A stretch of DNA of 64,000 nucleotides from Aculops lycopersici (taxonomy: Eukaryota > Arthropoda > Arachnida > Trombidiformes > Eriophyidae). Under the pieces are notes generated by a model. That model searched no databases. It saw only the letters and a list, made by a program, of their open reading frames with translations, and had not been told where the DNA came from. A program made the position numbers and the translations under genes. This document shows positions 29,888 through 39,360 of the stretch, in pieces. How positions within the stretch are numbered: position 1 is the first letter of the stretch; each line of letters opens with the position of its first letter. Location of the stretch: assembly GCA_015350385.1 (NCBI GenBank), contig WNKI01000001.1:985870-1049869 (forward strand), written 5' to 3'.

Positions 29888-31795
29888 TCATGCTTCCGTA
29901 CCAAAGTACCTGTCTGCAAAGTTTCCAAACCCTGGAATAATGTGAAACTTTTCATTGACTTCCGGATCCACGTGCGAGGTTACAATCTTAACTCGTGGAA
30001 ACGCATAAGCAACCGAGTGAACTCCAGTGGTAGCCATCAATAAGGAGCAAAGAAAGATGTTCTCCTCTGGAACATCATGGTCAAGCAGAACTCGAATGGC
30101 CATGATCGCCGCTGCACCTGTTGCCACGGCAGCGTCCATCAAAATAATCTTGTAATCCTTGATGTCGCGCGGTAAGCGTAGGTAAATCAACTCGGGCTCA
30201 TCGGACTCCTGGTTGGTTTGTATTAAAATTTTACCTAAACGGACGTCCTTGACCACGTCGCATAGTGCCTGTTCCATGGTTTCACCAGCTCGCAGTATAG
30301 AAACGCCGCAAATTCTGTTACAATCTAATCGTTTGCCATGATACTTAACCTGTTGTGGCGTATCGACGGCAACCTTTTTGAAATCTAGCAACGACAAGGT
30401 GAACTCTGTCAATAGGCGCATTAGGCGCTTTGAGTAGAATATAAACTCATCGCGACTTGTTGATTTGTTCCTAATTATTGTGTGGTTTCCTAAAACTTGA
30501 GATGTTGGCTGTAAAATTTTCAACGTTTTTGGCAATGGCTGATCGCTATGCGAATTGACTAGCTTCGATCTTAGCTTCAATCCTCGCGATTGGAGTTGGG
30601 TGTGAACATGACGGACAACCAGATTGATGGCCACTTTGTTCTCGCCGCCACGTGGAACAATCAGGTCCGCGTGGATCATCGATGGGGCAATATGATGATC
30701 GAAGGCTGGCTTAACAAATTTGTTATACTGCTTCAACACTCCCTCAAGCTCACGGCCCCGTTCGGTGATGTCTCGGCGCAAGCGTCTTGACAGGCGGACA
30801 TCGGAGTCTGTGTCAATAAATATCTTCATATCCATCATATCAAGTAGATGAGGGTGAGTGAAGAGCAGGATTCCCTCGCAAATAATTACATTTGCTCCAT
30901 ACATAATCTTGGTCCTCTTCTCTCGGGAGTGAGTGACGAAATTGTAACATGGGACCTCGACTCGCTTGCCGCGTTTGAGTCGCTTCAAAGTGCCACTAAG
31001 CAGGTCAAAATCAAAGGCATCCGGGTGATCAAAGTTGTAATCGTTATTCTGGGCCAACTTGTGTGAATCCTCCGTGAGCACCTTGTAAAATGAATCCATA
31101 CTTAACAGCGTAACCCATGGAACGTCCAACTCCTCAATGATCTTCTTGGCCACTGTGGTCTTGCCACTTGCTGAGCCTCCGCAAATGCCAATAACAAATG
31201 GCTCAACCAGCTGACCCTGGGCATCATACCAAGGCGGCCGGCCTGCCATAAAGATGGTTCTCTGTTTTGTATGCATAACTGGATGATCCTTTGATTGGCC
31301 GGCAGTTTTTGAGACGGATCTAGTTCGTTGTCTATGTTGCTGATGTTTAAGCAGATGGGCGGCCGCCTCCGACTTGGGCGACTGGCCACTAGTTGGCGAC
31401 GATTGACCGCCGCCATTGTTGCTTGTTGGCGGCGAGTTGGGTAGAGTATTGTTCTTATTGTTGTTGTTGTTCAAGTTTTGGTTACTGATTCCCGGGGTTC
31501 CGTTTGATGGACTGCCCACTACTAGGGGGCTCATATTGTGGTTGCTGTGGATGCTGCCATTGTCAGTAATGTTGTTACTATGGTGGGGGGTATTGTGGTG
31601 ATGGTGGCCGTGATACTGGTAGCCGACAATGAGCGGAGATGTTTCATCGTTCGCTAGGTGCAAAATTGGCGATTGAGTTTGGCATCTAATGCTAAAATTG
31701 TAACAAAAGTCGCCGCTGTCACTATCGGAATCCGCGGAACTTGGCGGCCCAAAGTCTCCATCTCCATCCTCATCAAGCGCAAATTGAGTGGTCAT
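29888..31795 (-). CDS. UCKL1: Uridine-cytidine kinase-like 1 (kinase plus UPRT-like domain)
   Basis: Pyrimidine salvage protein phosphorylating uridine/cytidine to UMP/CMP. Of 635 residues, the first ~180 are a low-complexity His/Asn/Ser/Gly-rich extension. The kinase has the P-loop GGSASGKTT (206-213), LSMDSFY, the NFDHPDAFDFDL region and FIDTDSDVRLSRRLRRD. A C-terminal uracil-phosphoribosyltransferase-like domain follows, with GVSILRAGETME, ILMDAAVATGAAA and PGFGNFADRYFGT. In animals this UPRT domain is generally considered non-uracil-binding, so the protein is chiefly a kinase. Human UCKL1 is about 548 residues; the excess is the N-terminal tract. The start is the first Met, followed by acidic sequence. 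It lies 1.4 kb head-to-head from P4HA. Confidence 0.94.
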   Translation of the reverse strand: MTTQFALDEDGDGDFGPPSSADSDSDSGDFCYNFSIRCQTQSPILHLANDETSPLIVGYQYHGHHHHNTPHHSNNITDNGSIHSNHNMSPLVVGSPSNGTPGISNQNLNNNNNKNNTLPNSPPTSNNGGGQSSPTSGQSPKSEAAAHLLKHQQHRQRTRSVSKTAGQSKDHPVMHTKQRTIFMAGRPPWYDAQGQLVEPFVIGICGGSASGKTTVAKKIIEELDVPWVTLLSMDSFYKVLTEDSHKLAQNNDYNFDHPDAFDFDLLSGTLKRLKRGKRVEVPCYNFVTHSREKRTKIMYGANVIICEGILLFTHPHLLDMMDMKIFIDTDSDVRLSRRLRRDITERGRELEGVLKQYNKFVKPAFDHHIAPSMIHADLIVPRGGENKVAINLVVRHVHTQLQSRGLKLRSKLVNSHSDQPLPKTLKILQPTSQVLGNHTIIRNKSTSRDEFIFYSKRLMRLLTEFTLSLLDFKKVAVDTPQQVKYHGKRLDCNRICGVSILRAGETMEQALCDVVKDVRLGKILIQTNQESDEPELIYLRLPRDIKDYKIILMDAAVATGAAAIMAIRVLLDHDVPEENIFLCSLLMATTGVHSVAYAFPRVKIVTSHVDPEVNEKFHIIPGFGNFADRYFGTEA

Positions 31796-33204
31796 TTTTC
31801 AATATGTTATTTATATATTCTCCTACTTTCAGATTCCTATTGTGATTTCCTTCGATTGCCAACTTGCGGCAAGTGTCTTATTATTATTTATTTAACGATT
31901 TATATTTTAACTCTCTATATTATCTCTGGTCTCCAACTTGTTAAATGTTTACGTTGCTTCAAAATTAATACCTATCCGCCATCAAACTTATTGAACCCCA
32001 ACCTCTAACTTGACAACAAATGTTACTCTTTGTTTTGGTCTTGAGTTTTGTCGGCTTGCTACTCAATGGCTGCCAATAATACTGATGTAGTCGCTAGTTA
32101 GCAACTCAAAAACTACGACCAGATTTGCAATATTCTATCTGGTCGTAATTTGAGCTCCAATTATTCCAATATGATGAGCATTTGGTCTCTCTCGCCCTCT
32201 CATCCGCTGAGATATATGTAGAAAAGATGATGACGGCGGCGGCGGCGGCGGCGACTGTGGCAGCAGCAGCAGCGTAGTCGTCGTTGTCGAGAGCAACGAC
32301 GTCGTGGGTGTCGTTGTCGGCGCCACGGGAACCAATAAAATGATGATGATGAGAAGAACAGCTAGTTCCAAGCTTGCATTGTGTAGTAATTGGGATGGCA
32401 AGACCGTGAGCCGTGGTCTCAGCGGCAGCGGCAAGCTAGCGACTCTATGCGACGCGACACCATAGCGCAGTTCTATTTGGAAAAATCATGCACTGCATTG
32501 CACTGCTTGTTTGAGGGAACGAGAGACTGGGAAATTGTATTGGATTTGTGTATAGCCAGAGGCGCAGATAGTTCTCGCACTGAGCTTGTGCTTGTGTTTG
32601 CGATTCTACAGTAATTCTTTTCGTTGCTCTCTACTGACTCGCTGCGATTTTAGTGCTGCTCTCGTTCACTCGCTTCATTCTGTCCAACTTGTGTGTCTCT
32701 AGGCGGCTCGCATTGCAGCGCCACGAGCGCCGCCAAACATGCAAATGGGCAACCACATTCTGGAAGCTGCAAGTTAGCCTTAAACCGCTAGGTGGAGTAT
32801 CAAAACGGTAAACAGTAGCCACGAGTGTCCAACGAGGAACTGTCGGCTCGTGACGCAACTGTTTTAGCAACAGAAAGTTGCTCAAACTGTTCCGCTTTGA
32901 GACGACTATCGGCTCCTCTTGCAATGAATTTTGAACTAGTTCTGCGTCGTGACAACCAGGTACAGCTTGTGGGATCATGATGCTATTTGGTGGTAGATAG
33001 CGTTACGATAGGAAGCTCATGCTCATGGTGTGTATATGTATCACTTAGAGTATACCTCTATCGTGGCAAACTTTAAGCCGATCCATCGATCTTCTTTGTT
33101 GCGCTTCCAAAAAAATCGAAAGTAAGTCGGCCGGAAATATTACTTCATGGCATTCAAATTTTATTCCGAGTTTATTCTTCACCTGATAATCTAAACCGAT
33201 CTCC
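31796..33204. promoter_or_regulatory. 1.4-kb intergenic region between divergent UCKL1 and P4HA genes
   Basis: It contains a (GGC)n tract near 32,233-32,252, an inverted repeat at 32,114-32,147 and two copies of GTCGCTAG (32,090-32,097; reverse at 32,436-32,443). Neither of the 75-115-codon frames looks like a real protein. Confidence 0.45.
32114..32147. repeat. 11-bp perfect inverted repeat
   Basis: TACGACCAGAT (32,114-32,124) and its reverse complement (32,137-32,147) flank a 12-nt spacer. With a small bulge the arms extend outward through CTCAAA/TTTGAG. Confidence 0.85.
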
Positions 33205-35076
33205 TTGATGACGACAAAATCATCAGGATCACGAATATTCCAATTTACTGTGATAGTTACCTACTCAATATGCCTTATGATCAATGCCTCCAACTCGGAC
33301 ATCCAACGGATGGCCAGAAAGTCACCAACGTTGAGAAAGATGACGAGCCTATTCGAGGATGAGATTAACAGACATTCGAGAAGAATTGAAGAGCTCAAGA
33401 GGATGTATAGGCAACTGGAGGAAGCAGTTGCCTTGCAATATCCCAATCTTACTGAAGAGAGTCTAATGGATCAAAGGATCATCAATTCTAACCGAGTTCA
33501 GGATGCCATACAAGCTTACGTAATTGTAAATAGGATTGGAGACATAATGATGGATTTCAAGACTTACTTCTCCTACGAGAACAAAGATTTACCTCGCAAT
33601 GCAGATTTGGAATTCGGGATACTGGATGAAGCTGGAGGGATTCCGAATGAAGATTTTTCATTGGAGTTCAAGGAAAAGGTAAGAAAGTTGCTTGCTGTCT
33701 ACGATATTTCACCAGCAAGTGTCAAGGATTATCACGAGGCTGATGCATACAAAAAACCAAACGAGACTCAATTCATTGAGCTTGACCATAAAGATCTCTT
33801 AAGTTTAGGCAGTCTTTTCTATGGTGGGGCCAAATACGAAACAGCCTTAGGCTACTTTTGCCATTCCATGGAGAAAGCCTTGCAGAGAGACTTAGGTGAT
33901 GAGTTTTCGAATGACTCTTATTATGATGATGATTACTATGGATACCAAGAGTATCTGATGAGTTTATTGGATCAAGCTGCATTTGCGGCCTATCAATGCG
34001 ATCATGTCCAAGTGGCTCACGATTTGACTGAGCTCCTGTTACAATTCAGTCCCAATGATGAGAGACTTGAGGAAAATATAAATTTCTATCAGGAGGAGCT
34101 CAAAATCGACAAAAAGCTCGAGAGAAGAGTGATGAATCAAGAAAACGAGCCCATGACGCAAATCATACGGTTAGCTCTTGAAGAAGCTAAAGGAATCCTT
34201 TGCTACCGCAACTGGGGAGAATCGATAGACCGAAAATTGAATCTTAGCGACGAAAAGTATTCGGACAAATCTCAAGATCCTGACACTTACCAAATGGAGG
34301 ATGACGAAATTGTCAAATTCCTGTGCCAGAATTCCGACAAGTTTATGGGAACCAAACCCACCGAAGATCGGCTGAAATGTTTCACTATCCCATCTAAGGG
34401 GATGCACATCATGGAGATGCCGGAAATGAAAGTTGAAATAATCTCTCAGGATCCATTCATTGTTCGAGTGTATGATATCTTGACATCAGAGGAATCGATG
34501 CGCATCCAACACCTAGCCGAACCAAAGCTTCATAGATCAACGGTGCAAACTAGCAAAGGAACATCACCCTCAAAGTTCAGGGAGGCCAATACTGCATGGC
34601 TCCCAACTTCTCTTGATAAGAGCATCCGGCGACTTGAGCTTCGAATTGAGGCGGTTTCCAATCTAAGCCTAGAGGGATCGGAAGATATGCAAGTGGTCAA
34701 CTACGATATTGGCGGATTTTACGGACCTCATCTGGATGCGACCGGAAGAGGGTACTTCGTCAGAGAGGATAATCAGACAACTGGTGAAGAATCATCACCT
34801 GTGATCGTGGCCGACCGAGTGGCAACAATCTTGATCTATCTCAATGATGTAGAGAGGGGAGGTGCCACAGTATTTCCGAGACTCAGTTTGTCGGTTAAAC
34901 CGATAGCAAGATCGGCACTGATTTGGTTCAATCTAAACAAAGACGGCTCGCCAGATGCACGAACTCTCCACACCGGATGTCCTATTCTCGTGGGAACCAA
35001 ATGGATTGCCACCAAGTGGCCAAAGGATCAGGCAAACATGTTCATTCGGCCCTGTGGACTGAAAGAATATTACTGA
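33205..35076 (+). CDS. P4HA: Prolyl 4-hydroxylase subunit alpha
   Basis: ER-lumenal Fe(II)/2-oxoglutarate dioxygenase that hydroxylates procollagen prolines, acting with protein disulfide isomerase. Of 623 residues, an N-terminal signal-like segment (about 10-28) precedes the helical dimerisation domain. The peptide-substrate-binding TPR-type domain includes LFYGGAKYETALGYF. The C-terminal double-stranded beta-helix has iron ligands His509, Asp511 (GPHLDATGRG) and His589, and the 2-oxoglutarate lysine at 599 in VGTKW, with the family's H-to-K spacing of ten. An unusual Asp/Tyr-rich insertion (DSYYDDDYYGYQ) interrupts the TPR region, and the protein is longer than the usual ~530. There is no ER-retention tetrapeptide, as expected for alpha subunits retained by PDI. 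Confidence 0.95.
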   Translation: MMTTKSSGSRIFQFTVIVTYSICLMINASNSDIQRMARKSPTLRKMTSLFEDEINRHSRRIEELKRMYRQLEEAVALQYPNLTEESLMDQRIINSNRVQDAIQAYVIVNRIGDIMMDFKTYFSYENKDLPRNADLEFGILDEAGGIPNEDFSLEFKEKVRKLLAVYDISPASVKDYHEADAYKKPNETQFIELDHKDLLSLGSLFYGGAKYETALGYFCHSMEKALQRDLGDEFSNDSYYDDDYYGYQEYLMSLLDQAAFAAYQCDHVQVAHDLTELLLQFSPNDERLEENINFYQEELKIDKKLERRVMNQENEPMTQIIRLALEEAKGILCYRNWGESIDRKLNLSDEKYSDKSQDPDTYQMEDDEIVKFLCQNSDKFMGTKPTEDRLKCFTIPSKGMHIMEMPEMKVEIISQDPFIVRVYDILTSEESMRIQHLAEPKLHRSTVQTSKGTSPSKFREANTAWLPTSLDKSIRRLELRIEAVSNLSLEGSEDMQVVNYDIGGFYGPHLDATGRGYFVREDNQTTGEESSPVIVADRVATILIYLNDVERGGATVFPRLSLSVKPIARSALIWFNLNKDGSPDARTLHTGCPILVGTKWIATKWPKDQANMFIRPCGLKEYY

Positions 35077-35615
35077 GATTTATCAAAGACGCACATCATG
35101 TGTCATCCATAAGTCATATCCTACAGATCAAATCTCTTAATAGATCGAATTGGCGTACGGTATTGCTCAAAAAAAAGATTTATCTCACCTATACTGCTGC
35201 TAGAACTCGTACGAGGTTTCGCCAAGAGTGGTCTCTTTCCATACTCTCGGTATAAGTGACGCACTGTTACGTAAACTTCAATTATTGGATGATTAAAGCA
35301 GACTTCACATCGGGGAAAACTAAAGACGAGAAAAAATTGCGCGTACCTGGGATGCCCAGTCGACCGGCAAAATCAGCTTTGAAGTAAATAAACGCGCACT
35401 CGTGAAATACGCGCTTTTATTCCACAAGTCCCATTTCTATCGTTCGTTGTTTTCATATTTCTGATGTATTGATCTCATTATGATATTCAATCATATCATC
35501 AGATGTAATTTTAACACCAAAGTGGGAGCAGAAGATATGCTGAGAATAAATATTCATATCACAGGCTGTCAGAGTACTTGTTAATTGATGCAAGTAAACA
35601 TAGAATCATAACAAC
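35077..35615. other. Intergenic region between P4HA and ITFG2
   Basis: 539 bp. AATAAA at 35,387-35,392 could end the P4HA transcript. The rest is AT-rich and holds the ITFG2 promoter by position. Confidence 0.4.
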
Positions 35616-37349
35616 ATGCGAGAGATCTCATTCGTGAAGAAACTCAAGTTCAACTTTCCTGGAAGTGTAACCAAACGAGCTCTAGTCATTGGGGATGCAG
35701 ATAATGATCAAAGGAACGAGCTGGTCTGTGCAAACTTGCAAGGTGATCTCGCAATATTCAAGGATTGTAATCCAAATAGATTTGCCTATGCCGCGGAGTT
35801 GGGGATGGTGACAGCATGTGTCATTGGTGATATTATGAACCTTGGAAGAAATTACGTGTCAGCTATCAACACTGAGGGTTGGTTGTTTATATTTGACCTC
35901 TCTAGTCCCACTGATGGAAATGTATCACCCGAATTTGTAGATTCTAGTCTTTTGTCACAAGACGCCGAGCGGATCTCGAACAAAGATCTCAAGGATGATT
36001 CACTTGGAATGAGACTGAAGCCAATATATGACCAACGGATGCCTGCAAACTGCAAGGAAATGTTGCTTGCCGATTTAGACGGTGACGGTCAGAACGAGGT
36101 TATTATTGGATTGACTGATAGAGTTTTGAGGACATATAAATGGATTAAGATCGGATCGGACAGAGGAAAGTTTGTTGGTCTTTACAAGTGGGAGTTTGCT
36201 GACCAAATTGGGGCTGTCTCATTGAACCCAAGTCGGCACGAGAATTGTCAGGATATTTTAGTTGCTCAACCTGGTGGCACTTATGCCAAATTGGAATGTT
36301 TCGATAAGAAGCCAACGGCAACCAATTCAAACTCAGCTTCGAATAGCTCAACTGAGCCCACAATACAAGCTATGGCACAAGAAATGGAAGGTGATAATGC
36401 ACTAGGTAGCTCAGCTAGTGGTGATAATGTTAGAACTGAGTACATTAGTAAACTGACACCTGAATACCATCAATTAGCTTTAACACAAATGAGAAATCAT
36501 CATATTAGCACGGAAATTTTAGGAGGAATTAAGAATGGCAAAGGTTCTCGTTCATACTCCCTTATTGTTATTGCAACTTTAGACGGAACTTTAATGTTGG
36601 CAAACAAAGACGAAATCTTGTGGTCGCTGCAAGTTGACCATCAACTATTTGCCTTGGCAACACTCACTGCACCACACCAACCAGCACCTTTGCTATCTCA
36701 ATCCGAATCGACTTGTACTATTGTGTCAATACCTGAGTACCAAAAATCCCACCAAACTCAGGGATCCTCATCAACAGGTAGTCGACAGGTGGAGCAGCAG
36801 CAGCAGCAATACTTTGTGGTCTGTGCTTGGAATGGGAAAACGTACATCATAGACGAGGACCGCAATTACCTGAGGTTCAAGTTCGAGGAGGCAGTGTCCG
36901 CATTCACCGCTGGAAGTTATCACTTCGATGGTCGCGAGCGCACCTGTTTAGTTTACGCAACATTCAATAACCAAATTGTGCTGTACTATGACGTTGTCGC
37001 AGAGCAAATCAGACCAATGTATCTCTTGGAGGAAATACTCCAGAATCCAGCTAATGAACAACTCAGAAGGAAGTTGGAGATTTTGGCGGCCCATCTTGAG
37101 ATGAAATCTTCCGATGTGCAAGCCACGCAACTGTCGAGAAGCTCTCGAAGTGAAAGCGGTTGTAACTTGCAATTTGAAACTGAGCAAGAGCCAACAACGA
37201 CTGTCAATTTGAATGATGACTCAAGTGATAACGACAGAGCGAGACAGTCGACAAGCGAAAGACTGCTCCTAGCTGATGATGCTAAACTAACTTACAGCCT
37301 CTTGAGGGCGATTCTGTATAATCTAACTGATGCTGAGCTCCAAAATTAG
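35616..37349 (+). CDS. ITFG2: ITFG2 homolog, KICSTOR complex subunit
   Basis: Beta-propeller protein. In vertebrates ITFG2 with KPTN, SZT2 and C12orf66 forms KICSTOR, which places GATOR1 on lysosomes to restrain mTORC1. The start MREISFVKKLKFNFPGSV matches the family N-terminus. FG-GAP-type calcium-loop-like repeats appear as GDADNDQRNELV and LADLDGDGQNEVIIGLTDRVLRTYKW. ELGMVTACVIGDI...GRNYVSAINTEGWLFIFDL is also family-typical. 577 residues exceed the usual ~450; the excess is in Ser/Asn/Gln-rich insertions (about 230-275, 355-390) and the acidic C-terminal tail. Single exon. Confidence 0.88.
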   Translation: MREISFVKKLKFNFPGSVTKRALVIGDADNDQRNELVCANLQGDLAIFKDCNPNRFAYAAELGMVTACVIGDIMNLGRNYVSAINTEGWLFIFDLSSPTDGNVSPEFVDSSLLSQDAERISNKDLKDDSLGMRLKPIYDQRMPANCKEMLLADLDGDGQNEVIIGLTDRVLRTYKWIKIGSDRGKFVGLYKWEFADQIGAVSLNPSRHENCQDILVAQPGGTYAKLECFDKKPTATNSNSASNSSTEPTIQAMAQEMEGDNALGSSASGDNVRTEYISKLTPEYHQLALTQMRNHHISTEILGGIKNGKGSRSYSLIVIATLDGTLMLANKDEILWSLQVDHQLFALATLTAPHQPAPLLSQSESTCTIVSIPEYQKSHQTQGSSSTGSRQVEQQQQQYFVVCAWNGKTYIIDEDRNYLRFKFEEAVSAFTAGSYHFDGRERTCLVYATFNNQIVLYYDVVAEQIRPMYLLEEILQNPANEQLRRKLEILAAHLEMKSSDVQATQLSRSSRSESGCNLQFETEQEPTTTVNLNDDSSDNDRARQSTSERLLLADDAKLTYSLLRAILYNLTDAELQN

Positions 37350-37509
37350 GAGAGTTGTTATGCTATATTTATCATTAATATCAAGTGAACCCTCCATTTG
37401 CTCTTTTACTCCTGCAACGAAGATTTCGCCCCAAGATAAGATTAAACCTCGACATTCGGATTAGCGGAATTTCTGTGCAAATGGTCGCTTGCGTTTGGTT
37501 GCTCGACGA

Positions 37510-37525
37510 CTTGAGTCGACTCAAG
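37510..37525. repeat. 16-bp perfect palindrome
   Basis: CTTGAGTCGACTCAAG reads identically on both strands, with a SalI-like GTCGAC centre. Confidence 0.9.
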
Positions 37526-38309
37526 GAAGCTTGATTAGTGGATTGAGATTCTCACCTATTATTTAAGTTTGTTTACATTTCACTTTCTCGCTATCTCCCG
37601 CCTCTCACCTGGATTAGTTTTATTCCATCTCAAGGGCTCGTTGCTCTTGGCCCGGGTAAGTCTCAAAAACAATTGGCCGAGTAAAACCATAAGCACATAT
37701 CCGTCGCCCCTACGCTCGATTGGTGACAATGGAGCTCGAGTTTCCATCCTCCATTGAATGAGGAGCTGCAATTCTTAGGGTTGGCTGTAGAGTAGAGGTT
37801 CAAAGTCAACACTCGTTTTCTACCGCGTCCAAACAACACATGACTGATTGCCATTTCAAGTTTCACCTCGAGCGCGAGCGTTAGTTTCTTCCGTTTGAGC
37901 AGTCAAACGGACTTGTGGCTTGTGGGTTGTGGTTGAACGTCTCAATTTTAGCAGTAAGATATCAGCAATGAGTTGGAAAGGAAATCTAGGAGACTAAACA
38001 TGACTGCAAGAATTAATGCTGCTGTAGAAATAGGGAGCAGGTCGCAGTCCATACTTGACAGTTCCGCTCGGTGACCTGTCAAGCCTGCCATTGGCGATGG
38101 TGGCGTTCGTGTTATATGGTTTCTAGAACATGTGCATTGCATCCTGTGCTGCTAGCTTTACATGTATATTTGATAGAATGCAGAGAATACACATCTGGAC
38201 ATAAGATGAGTTTGGCAAATTTTCAACTGAGTTGGAATTGCAAGTTACAACTAGCGTAGGGCCAATGCAAAGTGTGATGACGGCGGCGTCATTGGATTAG
38301 AAGTGACGG

Positions 38310-38358
38310 GCAATTTCAATATGTCGCAAGCCATTAGCATGCGACTTATTGAAATTGC
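38310..38358. repeat. 19-bp-stem inverted repeat with one mismatch
   Basis: Arm 38,310-38,328 (GCAATTTCAATA then GTCGCA) pairs with 38,340-38,358. There is one T-T mismatch and an 11-nt loop. Confidence 0.85.
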
Positions 38359-38379
38359 TTTTGTGATAATGATGATCAC

Positions 38380-38412
38380 TTTACAGAGTTGTTTATGGGA
38401 CAACTCTGTAAA
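38380..38412. repeat. 13-bp perfect inverted repeat
   Basis: TTTACAGAGTTGT (38,380-38,392) and its reverse complement (38,400-38,412) flank a 7-nt loop. It lies 21 bp after the previous hairpin. Confidence 0.9.
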
Positions 38413-38921
38413 ATTGTCAGCATCGGGGCGAGAAAGACGCAATGGGCGCCTGTGGCGCAAACGAAGATGACGCCCGACGTCGTCGCCTATCAACTCGTTA
38501 CAACTCTTCGAAGCTCGGAAAGTCAACTCGTCAACCTGCGCCTGCAAATCCTGGGCATCTTGTGTCATCCATCTCTTTGTTTTCTTTCCTCACCTCAAAG
38601 ACGCTAAAAAGCGTCGCTAATAGCGACAACAGCAACAAAAACACCAAGAGGCAGTACTCTGTTGCTGTTGCCCTCGACTTTTCGTCGCTTCAAATTTTAG
38701 CGAGGTGCTCAGCCGACACGAAGCCAGAGTTGCTGCCTGCCGCAGCAACGACGACGACGTTAAGGCAGGAGACAACATTGCTCTGCCTTTTGAACACCAT
38801 TTTGAAGCGCAGAAACCACTGCACACTTGGAATAATGTGATATCGTCGCTGGGCGCCTAGCGCGCCGCATCTCGCAGCTCAGAGTTCGAAGTACGCGACT
38901 AGAGACCACAGACTGCAGCGG

Positions 38922-38928
<7 letters not shown>

Positions 38929-38997
<69 letters not shown>
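38929..38997. repeat. (AG)n microsatellite
   Basis: About 34 uninterrupted AG units. Confidence 0.97.
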
Positions 38998-38998
<1 letters not shown>

Positions 38999-39015
38999 GA
39001 CGAGACGAGACGACG

Positions 39016-39089
39016 ACGTACGTACGTACGTACGTACGTACGTACGTACGTACGTACGTACGTACGTACGTACGTACGTACGTACGTAC
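39016..39089. repeat. (ACGT)n self-complementary tetranucleotide repeat
   Basis: About 18 ACGT units. The sequence is its own reverse complement, so it can extrude as a cruciform, which probably explains the adjacent assembly gap. Confidence 0.97.
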
Positions 39090-39091
39090 TA

Positions 39092-39111
39092 NNNNNNNNN
39101 NNNNNNNNNNN
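39092..39111. other. Assembly gap (20 Ns)
   Basis: Twenty Ns between the ACGT and second AG repeats; the true length is unknown. Confidence 0.99.

Positions 39112-39115
<4 letters not shown>

Positions 39116-39171
<56 letters not shown>
39116..39171. repeat. (AG)n microsatellite, second tract
   Basis: About 27 AG units directly after the gap. It may be part of the same expanded repeat as 38,929-38,997. Confidence 0.96.
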
Positions 39172-39174
<3 letters not shown>

Positions 39175-39360
39175 GCGAGCGAGCGAAAGCGGCAAACGAG
39201 AAATTTGATTACATCAACAGGTTTCAGTCGTAATTTCGCATCAACAAACTTATTATTTCAAATTAGTGCCTCGACCTGAGAACACAATTAATCCAAACGA
39301 TCTCATCGACTCTACCGATCACCTTTTTGATAAAATCAACGCAAAACAAAGAATCTCAGC

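Larger units (their letters stand above)
37350..39360. other. 2-kb non-coding region with hairpins, microsatellites and an assembly gap
   Basis: Between ITFG2 and the cyclase gene. It holds a 16-bp perfect palindrome (37,510-37,525), two adjacent hairpins (38,310-38,412), AG and ACGT microsatellites and 20 Ns. Open frames here are short or repeat-driven. The last ~150 bp is probably the cyclase 5' UTR and promoter. Confidence 0.5.

Noticed and set aside
32631..32978. 115-codon minus-strand frame between UCKL1 and P4HA
   Set aside because: No recognisable features; composition like the surrounding non-coding DNA.
38899..39195. 98-codon frame across the AG/ACGT repeats
   Set aside because: Encodes only Ser-Leu and Tyr-Val repeats and crosses the N gap; purely microsatellite-driven.
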